Shown here: piece after piece, positions 23,001 through 34,589 of the stretch
How the letters are laid out: every line of letters starts with the position of its first letter
How positions within the stretch are numbered: position 1 is the first letter of the stretch
Origin: Pseudovirgaria hyperparasitica
Lineage: Eukaryota > Ascomycota > Dothideomycetes > Acrospermales > Acrospermaceae
Length of the DNA stretch: 64,000 nt
NCBI RefSeq assembly: GCF_010093815.1
Contig: NW_022985555.1
Location: 359,055 to 423,054, forward strand
Reading direction: 5' to 3'
Notes under the pieces: model-generated
The model's database searches: none
Seen by the model: only the letters and a program-made list of their open reading frames with translations
Told to the model about the DNA's origin: nothing
Made by a program: the position numbers and the translations under genes

Positions 23001-24167
23001 TGCCAGTCGACGCTTTTGCTATGTCCAATTTGACTCCAGCGACGCGGCACATGCTGCAACCGCTCTTCATGGTCATCAAATTGACGAGAAACACGTACTC
23101 AGCGCTAAGATCTCGGATCCATCCATGAAAAAGATGGCAAAGGGAGGGCCAACTGTGGAGGGTCGTGAGATCTTCATTCGCAATATAAATTTCCAGGCGT
23201 CACCTAAAGAGTTCGAAGAACTGGCAAAGACGGTCGCTGAACCTAGTCATTTCCGGCTTCTACAAAAGCTTGGCCAAAGGTCCAAAGGAATGGGTTTCGT
23301 GGTCTATCACTCAAAGGTCTGTTGTCCCAATTGCCAAGTGAAATATCGTTCATTAATGCCTTCACATAGCAAGACGCAGAAGCTACTGTCGCCGCTCTCC
23401 ACGACACGCCATTCATGGGTCGCAACCTGATTGTTAGTATTGCTGACCCTGACCACAAAACTAAAAACATGGTCGAGAAAGTCACATTAGGGACAACCTC
23501 GGAGGCCCAAACCCAAATCCAGAGCAATCTTAAGAATTACAAAGACCGTACCCTCTACATTCTCGACGTTCCCGACACCGTCAACACCGCGCGCATCCGT
23601 GCTATGTGCGAGGAATATGGCCCACTTAACAAGATCACAATGCTGCGTGACAAGTCCGCTGCCATCGTCGAATTCACTTTGCTCGCAGACCACGGCAAAG
23701 CCGAGCTCGCAATTCATGGATATGAGATTGAGCCAGGCTTCAAGTTGTCGCTGGGTACCGTGCGTGATGTCGACCGGGGCAAAGCATGGCTCCGCAATGA
23801 TCGCTTGAATTGGAAGCCGCAAGAGGAATACAAAGCTCAGCATGTAAACCCTAAAAAGGCAAAGGCAAAGGAACTCAAGGATGTGAATATGGAGAAAAAG
23901 GCCCCCAAGGTCATTGGCTTGGTCCCTACCAGAGGACTGTTAACACGACGCGGTCGTGGCGGCGGGCTCGGTATCAGAGGAAAGGCTACAGTCCCAACGA
24001 GGCCGGCAGCTGCGGAGGACGATTCCGCTGTCGTAGATGATCCCATGATCCAGTGTGAGGAGGCGGCCCCTGAAGTGAGGCGCGCACCGCCGAAGTCAAA
24101 CGCGGATTTCAGGGCTATGATTATGGGTAGCCAGACGAAGAATGCGGAGGGAGAGAAGGATGCTTGA
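20079..24167 (+). CDS. prp24: PRP24/SART3-like U4/U6 splicing factor (4 exons)
   Basis: Exons 20079-20478, 20537-20597, 20652-23316 and 23370-24167 encode 1,307 aa; introns are 58, 54 and 53 nt and all junctions keep frame. The N-terminus (MDINSLLSP then Ser/Pro-rich, ending DTLADLALLQHPQQ) is disordered. Residues ~195-720 form HAT repeats, recognisable from W...Y/W patterns (DLWLDWVNDE, KIWRSYGDYMYDLYA, SLWEDYVEFL, YDFWYRYYIWEM). Four RRMs follow: IIVKGLPID near 825, LWVTNYPKIAD near 900, IFIRNINFQ near 990 (completed across the last intron) and LYILDVPDTVN near 1095. The C-terminus ends in an RGG patch and SNADFRAMIMG, like the Lsm-binding tail of Prp24. The protein reanneals U4 and U6 snRNAs during snRNP recycling. 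The HAT plus four-RRM layout joins SART3 and Prp24 features. Confidence 0.93.
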
Positions 24168-24537
24168 ACTCATCTGTGGATGATGATTTCGACTGCGTGC
24201 CAAAAACGGGGCATAAGTTGCTATTGCGATACTCATTCTAAAATCGATGCGAATCCGGCGTAACAATGGCGATTAGAGATACCTGAAGGAGTTTGCTCAC
24301 GCGAACAGCTACATACTGCTTGTCATAGTAGCTTCTATAGGCAGAAGCTTGTGTCACTTGTCTCGGCGAATGGACGAAGGATACCATGGGATTCACAAAT
24401 CGGATATGCTAACATGCAATGTATAGCCAAAGGGGTATACGCATATATAATCATGAATGTAAAAAAAAGTTCTCATCAATATTGCTGGCACTCATGCATC
24501 GTAACGGTATCATACTTTCCTGCCTCGACAAGCGGAT
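24168..24537. other. Convergent 3' ends, no gene
   Basis: A 370-bp gap between the convergent PRP24-like and calponin-like genes. It contains an A-rich run at about 24460-24470 and no supportable gene. Confidence 0.5.
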
Positions 24538-26643
24538 CTACGGTTTCGGTCGAGGCCCAATAATCTGCCTCCTCCCTCCAAATCCAATCCCGGACCCAAC
24601 CTTGTTTTGACTATCTCCACCTGTGAAGCCATACATATTGACGTCCCACGATTGGCCTGGCCCGGCGCCTTCCTGCTCATCTCTCCTCATCCCCTTCTTC
24701 TCTTCCTGTGCATCCTCCCATTCCTTCTGTCGCTCGCGCTCGCGCTCCATCTCGCGTTCAAGCAGTGACTTTGACGCCCAGCCGCCAGCCTTAGTCTTCT
24801 GTTGTGCTTGCATGCGACGTTGAGACTCGAGCGCATTCTCGGCGGCGGACGAGAGGGCGTGGTCCGGAGCGGAGAATGTATCGGGCTTAGGTGCCACTGG
24901 GGCGGGATTGGAGGCAAGAAATTTTGATGTGCGATTTGCAGCAAAAGGCGAACGGGGTTGGGCTGGTGGCGGTTTATAGGTTGAGGGATCTGGAAGAGGG
25001 CGAGATGGTGATGGAGGTGAGGCTACGGTTGTTGCGGGTTCAGGGAGAGGGCGAACTGGAAGACTCGGAGGAGTTGAAGGTCTGGCAGGGGTGGGCTCGG
25101 GGAGTGGACGTTGTGGTTGCTTCTGTTGTTGCTCTGTCCATTGGTTGCGAAGATATTCCCTTTCGTCGCCAACCCAGGAAACGTCACTTTCGCGCGGTGA
25201 TACAGTTCGCTCTTTCGCTGCAGGTTTGCTTCGTGATCGAGAGCGAGGGGTGGGTTCTACAGTTCTTTGAGTACGTCGATCGGCTCGCTCCTCACGTTCT
25301 GCGAGATACTGTCGTTCACGCTCTTTGGCTTCTTCTAGTTGGCGTTCGAGCTCTCGCACTCGGTCACGTTCGGCAGTTTGTACTGGATCCTCAGTGCTGT
25401 TCCGGCGACTACGCGGCTTGGATGACTGCTCTGCTTGGTATTGGCTAAGGAACTGGCCGTGGAGGTGTGCATCATTAGTGGCACGTTTCCTTTCTGTTTC
25501 CTTTTCTATGTCTCGTTGAGTTTCTTCTTCCTCACGCCGCCTTTGTTCTTCATCTGCTTTCCACCGTCTTTCTTGCTCCTCCCATTCTTTTTTCTGTGCA
25601 TCTACGCGACGCTTCTCCTCCTCCTTGCGGCGCGCAGTCGTTTCTTCCCATCGCCTTTCTTCTTCTATGCGCTCTCGTTCCTCCTCCTCTGCTATCTCAC
25701 GCCGTCTCCTACTCTCAGCCTCTTCAGCGAGCGCCTGTTGCCGTTGCTCCTCAGCTTCCCTGTCCTTCCTAATTTTCTCCTTTTCTGTTAGACTTGGAAC
25801 TTTTGGACCCGGGGTGGTGATTTGCCGTCTCGCTCCGAATGAGATCCCTTGGTTACCCTGACTAGCACCGCCCATATAGCCATACTGGTGAATGTTCCAA
25901 GCTGGGGTTGTCGATTTCTCATCCGCCTTTTTGCTCCAGCTGCTCACACCACCTGGTGGTGATCGCGTTTCATCTGTTGCTTTTGATGATGTAGACCCCC
26001 CAGTCCTCTGAGGTGTCACCGCTCTCTGCATCGGGTTGAAAGTGTTTGACCCGCCTCGATATGAGGTTGTACTCATGCTGCTTGCAGCACCTGCGCGGTT
26101 GGTATCGTAGCCACTGACTGTGTGATCACCAGTGGTCTTTGGACTCTGCATTCCTCCCGATTTCTTCGGCCCGATCGCATTGGGAAAGTTCCGGGGATTC
26201 AAGGAATTCGCAACCCGACTGAAAGCGCCAAGGCATTGTAGCACTTGCGCTGGATCTTTCGCTTCGTATAGGTCCACAGTGAGGAATCGATCATGAGCCG
26301 GGAGATTGAGGGGAGGTTGTTCGCAGGCTCGGAGGAAGTGAGATATGTTCTCCATTTGTATAAAAGGCATTGGTGACTTCTTGTACTTTACGCCTGGAGC
26401 AGGGACAGCAAGGTTGATGAGTCTGATCAATTTCTGTCAGTGAAAGTGCCTAGCGCTTCAGTCATAGTCCGCTTACTTGCACAGTGCCGTGCCATCTTTC
26501 AGTGCCTCTAGTATATCTCCAGCAGGCAACCTCTCGCCCAATACTGATTCTATCCATGTCCGTATTTCATTTGCCGCTTGTGGTGTATATCTACCGAGGC
26601 GCAGCTTCCTCATATCTTGGTCGAGAGAGGACACAGAAGCCAT
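24538..26643 (-). CDS. Calponin-homology protein with two calponin-like repeats (2 exons)
   Basis: Exons 26643-26477 and 26422-24538, with a 54-nt GTAAGC...CAG intron, encode 683 aa; the join reads DGTALCKLINLAVP, as expected for a type-3 CH domain. The CH domain covers about residues 1-140 (LDQDMRKLRLGRYTPQAAN, MPFIQMENISHFLRACE). Two calponin-like (CLIK) actin-binding repeats are present: YMGGASQGNQGISFGARRQI near residue 240 and FTGGDSQNKVGSGIGFGGRR at the extreme C-terminus. Between them is a long charged coiled coil rich in Glu/Arg (residues ~260-440) and a Pro-rich segment with PLPEP repeats. The protein should bind and bundle F-actin; the Pro-rich part may recruit SH3 proteins. The start is chosen because MASVSSLDQDMRKLR is typical of the transgelin/calponin group. 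Confidence 0.9.
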
Positions 26644-27071
26644 CTTGGCAAGCTCCCGAGAAGATCAAGGTTTTCGTAGGAAGTTCAAGAATGACGTGTG
26701 CGTTCGATTGCTGCTGGAGACTAGTAGAGTGCGCGCTCTGAACGTAACATGTAGATAGTTACCATATGCATGGGTACCAAAGAGAAGAGAACAAAGAAAT
26801 TACGTCCGTATAGGAGTAAGATCAAAATAAAGGGACAGTGGTCGGGATATAAGATGTTGCGGAACGGAAGGTATGCGTATGCGGGGAGGCTAAAGTCAAC
26901 CCTGCCTTCCTTCTGGCTCCCCAGCCACCGCTAGACTCTCTGAGCAGCCAGACGCCACACCTTTCGTCATCAATGCCGGCGCGTCCCTGACGTTTTGACG
27001 CGAGTGGGTCTGAAGAACTTTCGATATCATTGCGACGACGAAGCTTTAGGACGCCCTTGTTAAAAGCGTAA
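26644..27071. other. Bidirectional promoter region calponin-like / NDUFAF2-like
   Basis: A 428-bp gap between divergent start codons; no gene is seen. Confidence 0.5.
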
Positions 27072-27775
27072 TGGCCTCTCCGCCGGGCGCTTTAAGGCAA
27101 CTATGGTACAAATGGAAAAAGATCAAATTACCGTGGCGGAGGCAAACGCTCGTCGGTACGTTCTTAGTCACCTCACCGTCGCGAATGAATAATCGTCTCG
27201 ATATGACCTAGTACACCATCACTGACATATCACCAGGCTTCGATCTCGCGGGCAATACTTTCTGGGAGTTCAGAGATGTACTTCGATCTGGGCGTATGAG
27301 GCGTATAGCGAAATACCCATCCACAGCCTATCACAGCGACGTCAAAGTCACACCGCAATGGATGCAATGGTTACGGCACACTCGTGAAGACCCTCCTTCG
27401 CTTGAAGAACAACAGCAGGATGTCGTGCGACAGATACAGATGAGACAGTTGGCCCAATTAGCCGATGAGCGATGGGCAGCGAAGCCATCGGCCTTGGATC
27501 GACCAGACACGCAACAGATGCCTGAATTGCAGTCTAGCAGTCCAGCAGACTACGGTGTACAAACAGAATCAGATAGCATAGAAGGTGTTACAAGCTCAGC
27601 AAGAACGACAGAGGATGGCACACGGAGTCGGAATGGAAACAATGTGGACGAAAGTAGCATCAAGGGGCCAGCAAAGGGGAAAGAATCGCCGTGGAACACA
27701 CCGCAGACAAGCAACCCTGGCGATGATTTCCAGCCACAAGCATGGACTCCAGGATCTGCGCAAAGAAGAGGTTGA
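27072..27775 (+). CDS. NDUFAF2/NDUFA12-like complex I assembly factor with apparent frameshift
   Basis: Exon 1 starts at ATG 27072 and ends at 27155; exon 2 is 27237-27775 after an 81-nt GTACGT...CAG intron. Exon 1 begins ASPPGALRQLWYKWK in one frame. The family sequence continues IKLPWRRQTLVG|FDLAGNTFWEF in another frame, so one base appears missing in the A-run at 27117-27120. Alternatively translation could start at ATG 27104 or 27113, which lie in the downstream frame. The conserved parts (PWRR, VGFDLAGNTFWEF, RRIAKYPSTAYHSDV, VTPQWMQWLRHTREDPPS) identify the B17.2/mimitin family, which helps assemble mitochondrial NADH:ubiquinone oxidoreductase. The C-terminal ~100 residues are polar and disordered, as in fungal NDUFAF2 (N7BML-type). 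Confidence 0.85.
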
Positions 27776-28163
27776 GTAGACCTATTGTACATCATGTGGT
27801 ATTCTAATGACTTATCACGAAATGTGAACAAGACGCTATACCTCCGTGAATGATGAGACCGAGAGGATCAGTTATTCCTTTCCCCGAAAACTAAAAATGC
27901 TAGTAGGAGGTTCGGTCAGTTCTCTGCCCACACTACTCTTAAGATATTTCACAGATCGCTTATGAAAGACTATAAATAGTCGAGAAATGTGCGCAAACAG
28001 CTATTGACCGCCCTATATAAGTCTTCTACCGCGTCCTAGCGCTTCCTGGTGTGAAAATGCTTTTTTTTGCGGGGATTGGCGCTTCGGCCTGACGAGCGCC
28101 AATCAAGACGTAACTGCGAAATATCGACGCTCACGAAGGACTTGGGCCCAGTCTCTACATATC
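27776..28163. other. Intergenic with A/T run, no gene
   Basis: Contains a T8 run at about 28062-28069 just after a possible small-gene promoter. Nothing else is supported. Confidence 0.4.
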
Positions 28164-28520
28164 GTGGAGCAGGTGCGTGTCGGTCACGTCTCCTGGTGGG
28201 ACGATTCCCGTATGGCTCCGACACAGGCGGAGGAGGGGCCCCCTCTTGATAATGGTATGTTCCGTGCCGTTGTGGTGATTGACGTGGAGGATCTGGACAA
28301 GATGGTGCCTCTCCCGGGGAGGGTGGCAGCGACTCTAGTGTTCCATCCCGGGATCTATTGGCATTGCGGTGTGCAGCCTCCACGCCCTGTTGGAAGGACC
28401 CCCCCTGACGGGAGTTTCTACGTCTATTTTGAGAGTGATCCTCGTAGGAAGTCGTGTGGTGTGAAACGGGTCTTCTATGGATTGGGAAGCACATTGACGT
28501 GGTGTCTTAGGATCGAGTAG
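28164..28520 (+). CDS. Hypothetical short ORF
   Basis: An open frame of up to 118 codons; the codon at 28164 is a non-ATG start and the first ATG-led stretch begins at 28213 or at the MFRAVVVIDVEDLDKM position (about 28257). The sequence MFRAVVVIDVEDLDKM...ATLVFHPGIYWHCGV is alternately hydrophobic and polar, like a folded small domain, but I recognise no family. The opposite strand is also open (28036-28494, Pro/Arg-rich), so at least one is a shadow. Low confidence that either is expressed. Confidence 0.25.
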   Translation: MEQVRVGHVSWWDDSRMAPTQAEEGPPLDNGMFRAVVVIDVEDLDKMVPLPGRVAATLVFHPGIYWHCGVQPPRPVGRTPPDGSFYVYFESDPRRKSCGVKRVFYGLGSTLTWCLRIE

Positions 28521-28687
28521 TACGCGGTGTTGGCTGTCCTCGTTCAGCAATGTCTAAAGATGCTCTTCGAGCTCCAACGAGGGAAATGTGGGAGTGCCAG
28601 GTGGTGTAGTTTCTGAATTTTTTTTTGGATCTGGGGAAACATCTATGGAAGTCCCGAGCAAGCCAATTTATATTGACTGCTGCTGTG

Positions 28688-28761
28688 GCAATGTCTCTCA
28701 TGACAGCGATGTCTCTCCTGACAGGAATGTCTCTCCTGACAGCAATGTCTCTCCTGACAAC
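28688..28761. repeat. 18-bp minisatellite, four copies
   Basis: Four near-identical units of the form aatgtctctcctgacagc lie in tandem, with single-base differences between units. Because 18 is a multiple of three, a minus-strand frame (28896-28507) reads a repeated hexapeptide like VRRDIA; this is the only argument for coding and is weak. Confidence 0.85.
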
Positions 28762-29459
28762 GTATACATTCCTCACCTTCGACATTGTCATGAAGTTATG
28801 TTCTGAAGGAGCATGGCGCCTAATGAACCACAACAGGCCCGTACTGGAGGAGTCATTCGACAATTGTTGGCGATATGTGTTTGAGTGTGAAATCATCTGT
28901 GAAAGCTCTTCTCATACGGTCAAGTCCATTAAGTCATTTCATATCAGGCAGTCAAGCCCTTAAAATCTCCACATGCTGTTGATCGGCTAAGATCTTCTCG
29001 TCGACTTTCAATACCACGAGCACCATATTGATGCTCTGCATGGCCAACATGATTGCTCTGTTCCAGTGCTCATCTAGGACTGCTATCTCTCATGACATGG
29101 AAATGAAAGGTTTCATCTGCCTTGATATTGATTCAGGTATGATTCCTAGTCATGTCGAAGCTACAATGTCGAACTGCCGTGACAATCAAACCCGGACAAT
29201 TTCAAGTCTTCAACGTATGTGCTAGACCAAGACTCTGTAGACTAGGGCATAGTGTCGTGAGCTAATGACACTTCGCTGTGAGCAGGACCTAACCCTATCG
29301 CCATTGTTCATAAAATCTCCTGTCCCGTCATGCTGTAGAATTAGCTCCAAGTTCTATAAAAGGTATCGTACAGAAACGAATGATGACCGAAACGCTGTGC
29401 GATGTATGAAATTTTGCTCAAGATAGGCTGAAAAGTTGCTGCTATGATCAACCAGCATG
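28762..29459. other. Intergenic, no gene seen
   Basis: Short frames only, none with recognisable protein character. It contains the 3' end of the MARVEL-like gene transcript. Confidence 0.45.
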
Positions 29460-30290
29460 TCAAACACCTTGCCTAGGTTGCACCGGCTGCGAATACTCCG
29501 GCGCCGCACTCGCCTCATGCTCAACCGCCGGACTCTTGTACGCCGTCCCCGCATAATACTCTCCCGCAGCCCCATACACCGGCACCGGGTTCTGCTGCCC
29601 CAGCTCATGCCCGCCGGCACCGCCATAAGGTTCGTATGCCCCTGTCTGGTAAGGCTGCTGGCCCTGCTGGCCATGCATAAAGCCCTGACTTTGCCAACCC
29701 TGCGGCGCAGCCGGATTATGCGCTGGCTGGTACGCGCCCCTGAAAGCGCCCTTTTTCTGCTTCCGCTTTGTGATGATGGCGTATATTAGCATCAGGACGA
29801 AGAATGCTAGGACGATGATGGACCCGACAAGGCCGCCGGCGCCGGCGCCGCGCGTGGTATCCCAAATTTCAAGGCCGACCTGTACCATCCAGATGGTCGT
29901 TTGGATTGAGTTGACTACGACGAGCCATTTAGGGGTCAGGCTGTGGCGGAGGAATTTGATTACCGAGAGGATATCAAGGAGGAAGACGATGAGCATGATT
30001 AGGAAGAAGGCTACGGAGACACTGTATGTGGGATCAGTATGGCTTTTTCATGCTTCTTGAGATGTGGTGTGGCTTTACCCTAAGGCTACCTTCCAATTTA
30101 CGTAGACTCCGTTTCCATTTATGTCGTCGCCGATGTAGCCGTCATCGTTTTGGCTTAGTTCGCGCGCTGATACAGAGAGGGCGATGATGGTTACGACTAT
30201 GAGGATGCCGGTTATGACCATGCGGACAGCCCAGAGCGGGAGCAAAATTCGCTTCATCCAAGGGGTGCCATCTTTTTGTAATGACGGCAT
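29460..30290 (-). CDS. MARVEL-like four-TM membrane protein (2 exons)
   Basis: Exons 30290-30079 and 30021-29460, joined by a 57-nt GTAAAG...CAG intron, encode 257 aa. Four hydrophobic spans are visible: LLPLWAVRMVITGILIVVTI (~15-40), VSVAFFLIMLIVFLLDIL (~72-90), WLVVVNSIQTTIWMVQVGLE (~100-120) and LVGSIIVLAFFVLMLIYAII (~130-152). The splice completes the second span. A cytosolic tail rich in Gly, Gln, Tyr and Pro follows (YQPAHNPAAPQGWQSQG). The topology fits fungal MARVEL-domain proteins that sit at the plasma membrane or in vesicles; a specific role cannot be read from the sequence. Confidence 0.82.
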
Positions 30291-31368
30291 GGTGGGTATG
30301 GATGGAAGAGCTCAGAAGTCATAACACAGCTTTTATCGTAAATCGCGCAGACTTCTAGGGTTGATAATGACAATGGAGCAGGAGAATAATCTGCAAAACG
30401 AGCGACGAAGACGAGATGTATATCAGCGGGCAGACAGACGAGCAGCGGTTGCTGAGAATGAGTTTTAGGCCCCCTCGGCCGTCGAGCTGTTGATCCCTCG
30501 CAGCCCCCAGTCGGCGCTAATGTGCCGTTGGATGCTGTAACATGGGGCTAATTCACACCAATCAGCATATTACACCACGCCTCATTTGTTGATTCTGGGG
30601 ATCCAACAATGTATTGAGTTATAGGTGACCAGGACCAGGACACAAGAGTAGAAATTGACGATGACTTAGATAGGATACGGCTATATGCTCTGCGTGTTGA
30701 CACTGATCAGATTCAGAATCTAGATGACTGAGCTATCTCGAACATCTCCTACGCCATCCACATGGTAATTAAATGACCCATCGATCGGACCCTGAGCTAA
30801 TTATAATTATTAGTCGCCGTCGCGAAAAGTACATTATCAATTTGCCTTACGGTATTGTACAATGCTGAACACCAGCCACAGTCCAAAGAGCAACAGATTC
30901 GTCAAGAAACCGAGACTGCTTCGCTTTCGCTATTACCTTTGTACATGGCACTACCGCTTGATTAAGACTCGATATTATATTCAATGGCAACATACTAGCC
31001 AAACAATGCGAGGACCGCAGTGGTGGAGAACAGCACAGCCACAAGTGGATCCTCCCCCAGCGCGTTTCCCTTAATCATCCGTGTGATTGATTAATTAGCA
31101 TGCAAGGTGATTTTGATAATAGCTATCGAACACTAAAACAGCCAATAATTCTGGGGCTCAGACATGTATCGCCAGTCAGTCCTACATCGTGATGCATACC
31201 AGTCTGTTTTCACAGTGAATAGTCGAAGCAAGGGGTAACTCATGGCACTAAACGTTAGATTCCAATATTTAGTTGCCGCCCAAAAGTAGTTTCTGACGTT
31301 CCCCGCAAGAAGACATCTTGGTCTCGCATGACATGCTCGGTAACGTATTCAGTGATTGTGGTGTCATC
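30291..31368. other. Intergenic, promoter of MARVEL-like gene and methyltransferase
   Basis: A ~1.1-kb gap between divergent genes. Short frames only; nothing else supported. Confidence 0.5.
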
Positions 31369-32382
31369 ATGTCCACTCAAGAACAAGCTCGTCAAGATGG
31401 AGATACATATGGTCTGCAGAGAAATACTCCATCTTCCATAAGGTATGATATCGGCAGTGCTATACAGCTACCGCGTAGTACCGAGAGTTGTGCTGACTGA
31501 AAAGACTTAATGCACAACACTACATCTGGAAAGATGCCGTTGGAGGCAATCTTCATTCACGCATTGCTGTCAATAATGCCTCGACAACCCGTGTTGCTGA
31601 TATTGGCACCGGTACCGGGTACGTATCTGCTTCCTCCCTGACCATATGATACTGAGTAACGAATCAGCATATGGATGCATGACATGAAGCGGGAGTATCC
31701 TGCTATTCAGATCGACGGCTTCGACATATCTCTCGAGCAAGCACCACATCCAGCATGGCTACCTCCTGATATCCGCCTACATAAGCTCGACGTCACAAAG
31801 GCGATTCCAGATGAGTTTTGCGAACAATTTGACATCATTCATCTCCGCTTGTTTCTTGCTGTCGTGCAGGACAATGACGCATCTCCAATAATCAGGAATC
31901 TGATATCGATGTTGAAGCCGGGAGGATGGCTTCAGTGGGCGGAGCATCCATTTCAAGACCTCGGAGATGTGAGAGTCGAGGCGCCGTCTCCTGATGTATC
32001 GAGCACAGCCATGCAAGCCTACTTGGATCTTGCCCAAGCTGGCTCAGACAAAAAGTGAATCGTCTGGTCGTAGCAGAACTGAATGCACGCTGAACCTAAC
32101 AGATGGGCTTGGGTCCCTAAACTACCGAGAACATTTAGTAGCCTTGGACTGATTGACGTCGAGTCCTCGAGTCCGCCATCAAAGCCGTATACGTGGTTGT
32201 ATTCGACGCAACTCATCATGGGTGCTGTCCTCGAGATTTCCTACCAGATATTGGACAACAGTACTCCAGAATCGAAGGGTCCTGTCATGAGACGTATTAT
32301 CGAAGCGGCATGCGGGGATATGAGAAATGGCGTGTACTTGACATATTCGCCGTTGGTGGTCATCGGTAGAAAGAGATTATAG
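31369..32382 (+). CDS. Class I SAM-dependent methyltransferase (4 exons)
   Basis: Exons 31369-31442, 31505-31618, 31668-32054 and 32103-32382 encode 284 aa, with introns of 62, 49 and 48 nt. Motif I (RVADIGTGTG) ends exon 2 and continues as GIWMHDMKREYP, giving the SAM-binding loop; motif II acidic strand is IDGFDIS, motif IV is FDIIHLRLF, and MLKPGGWLQWAEH is the post-IV strand. The N-terminal segment DTYGLQRNTPSSIRLNAQHY and the C-terminal WAWVPKLPRTFSSLGL helix are typical of fungal methyltransferases of the LaeA/UMTA-like class that act in secondary metabolism or regulation. No biosynthetic partner genes lie nearby, so the substrate is unknown. Confidence 0.88.
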
Positions 32383-32966
32383 TCGACATGTACCTACTCA
32401 ATGAAATATTCGGCCTAGAGATGTAGCTGTTGCGTGAACGTTCAATCAGAAGAGTCTTTCAGAAATAGCCCTTTCGTGCTTATGCTTCTGCCAGGTGTAT
32501 CCAATCTCTAGCTTCTTAACGACGTGTACGGTTCAGATCAATAAAGGCCAAAGAATCTATCTAAAAGGAGCCTCCATTCTTCTCCAAAGTGCTAATCACA
32601 CTTGAAGAAATCCATGTGAGTTGGCGTGTACATGTACTGATCATGTATTGAGCAGACATCAGAAGGAACACGGAGGACGCGACGACACGACGCGTGACCG
32701 ACCAGGGTCATGTGCAGACTCGAAGTGGGGCAGTGTGGGGCAGATAAGGATAGCTTGCGGTTTAAATCCAAATAGGCAAGAAGTGTTCAGGAATAAGGGT
32801 CCACAGGCAGTTGTTTCAGCTCGCGTGTTGGCGCCCCTTCGCATGTGACTCGTGAGTCGTTATCGTGATCATGTATGTGCTCAACTGATTTGAATAACAC
32901 ATACATGATCCTCGTCCCCTGCTTCCAAACACAACACTCAAAGCCCTCCAACAACTGTACATCAGC
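32383..32966. other. Intergenic, no gene seen
   Basis: Promoter region of the bleomycin hydrolase gene; short frames only. Confidence 0.5.
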
Positions 32967-34589
32967 ATGGGCTCTTCACAATCAAAGACCAGTGATGCTG
33001 CTATCCAAGAGAAGCTCATGGAGCGATTGCGAGCCCTCGAGGTAAAACACGAGGCCAATGTGGTCAACGAGAAGGACGAGTTTGTCATGGTCAATGGAGA
33101 GCTTCGTAGGTACTCGTCAGCCAGAAGCAAAGAAGACTGCTAAGATCCCATTTGCCAGCCCCCAAATACACCTCTACCAGACAAGATGTCTCGTTAGCAG
33201 CCGCCGAGGAATGGGAGAGAGAGCTGCTTGCTGATCCAAAGGTACGTCTATCAGTCGAGACAATGACGGCTCACACTTACCATTCTATAGAACCGATTAG
33301 CTCTCTCAGCCCTTACGTCGAACAGACTTCAAGACATCGTTCGCCAGAGAGGTGCAAAGATCGCCGATACCCAGACATTCAACATCCAGATCGACCTCGA
33401 AGGAGCTCCAGTAACCAACCAACGATCTTCGGGAAGATGCTGGATCTTCGCCTCCACAAACGTGTTCCGAGTAGCCATCATGAAGAAATATAAGCTGAAA
33501 GAATTTGAACTGTCTCAGTCATACCTTTTCTTCTGGGACAAGCTCGAGAAGGCCAACTACCTCCTAGAGAGCGTTTTGGAAACAATTGATGAGCCTCTGG
33601 ACGGAAGAATGTTGCAAGCTCTACTCAGCTCTCCAGTTGGAGACGGTGGGCAGTGGGACATGCTTGCCAATCTTGTAAACAAGTATGGTCTCATCCCGCA
33701 GACATTATACCCAGACTCCTTCAACGCGCAATACTCCTCGGCCATGGACACTCTGATCACCACAAAGCTCCGCGAAGATGCCATTCGCCTCCGTAAATTA
33801 GCCTCCAAGGCATCAACCCGATCCGCCGTGGCCGCAACAAAGGAGAAGATGCTTCAGGAGATACACCTCATCCTCACCCTCATGCTTGGTCCTCCACCAT
33901 CCGCGAATAAACCTTTCACATGGGAGTTCTACGACAGCGATGGCAAATTTAATTCAATCAAGACGAGTCCTATGGCATTCGCGAAAGAGCTTTCAGACAC
34001 TCGTACTGTCCGTGCCTGCGGAGGAATGGATGTGCACCGGCTTTTCAGCCTTGTGAACGATCCGCGAAACGAATACAATACCCACCTAAGTGTGCACCGT
34101 CTAGGAAACGTCTGGGAAGGACGTCCTATAAACTACGTCAATGTCTCAATGAAGACTATGAAAGATGCCGTGATTGCCACGCTCAAGAAAGACATTCCAG
34201 TTTTCTTCGGCTGTGACGTTGGCAAATACAGCGATTCCGCATCTGGCATCATGGATACCGATCTGTACGATTATGAGCTCGGCTTCAACATTCGCCTTGG
34301 CATGAACAAGGCTGAGAGGCTTCAGACTGGCGAGAGTGCCATGACCCATGCCATGGTCCTTACCGCTGTGCATGTGGTCGATGACAAGCCTGTGCGATGG
34401 CGTGTTCAAAACTCTTGGTCTGACAGTGCCGGTACGAAGGGCTTCTTTGTCATGAGCGACGCGTGGATGGACGAGTTTGTATATCAAGCTGTTGTCGACC
34501 CAAGCGTCGTCAGCGAGGAGATTCGCAAAGTTTTGAAGCAAGAGCCGAAGATGCTACCTCTTTGGGATCCTATGGGCGCTTTGGCATAA
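32967..34589 (+). CDS. lap3: Bleomycin hydrolase, C1B cysteine aminopeptidase (3 exons)
   Basis: Exons 32967-33105, 33159-33241 and 33291-34589, with introns of 53 and 49 nt, encode 506 aa. The catalytic triad is visible: Cys in QRSSGRCWIFAS, His in AMTHAMVLTAVH and Asn in RWRVQNSWSD. The NRLALSALTSNRLQDIVRQR helix just after intron 2 and LSQSYLFFWDKLEKANY are hallmark segments of the hexameric, proteasome-like bleomycin hydrolase (yeast Lap3/Gal6). It trims peptides in the cytosol and detoxifies homocysteine thiolactone. The N-terminus starts MGSSQSK, a possible N-myristoylation signal, with a ~45-residue charged stretch; a Gly-2 start is common in fungal homologues. The C-terminus lies close to the Asn. 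Confidence 0.95.

Noticed and set aside
28036-28494. 152-codon minus-strand Pro/Arg-rich frame
   Set aside because: Composition (RRR, PPPP, SRDG) is what the complement of a GC-rich frame gives; kept only as the shadow of the weak plus-strand ORF.
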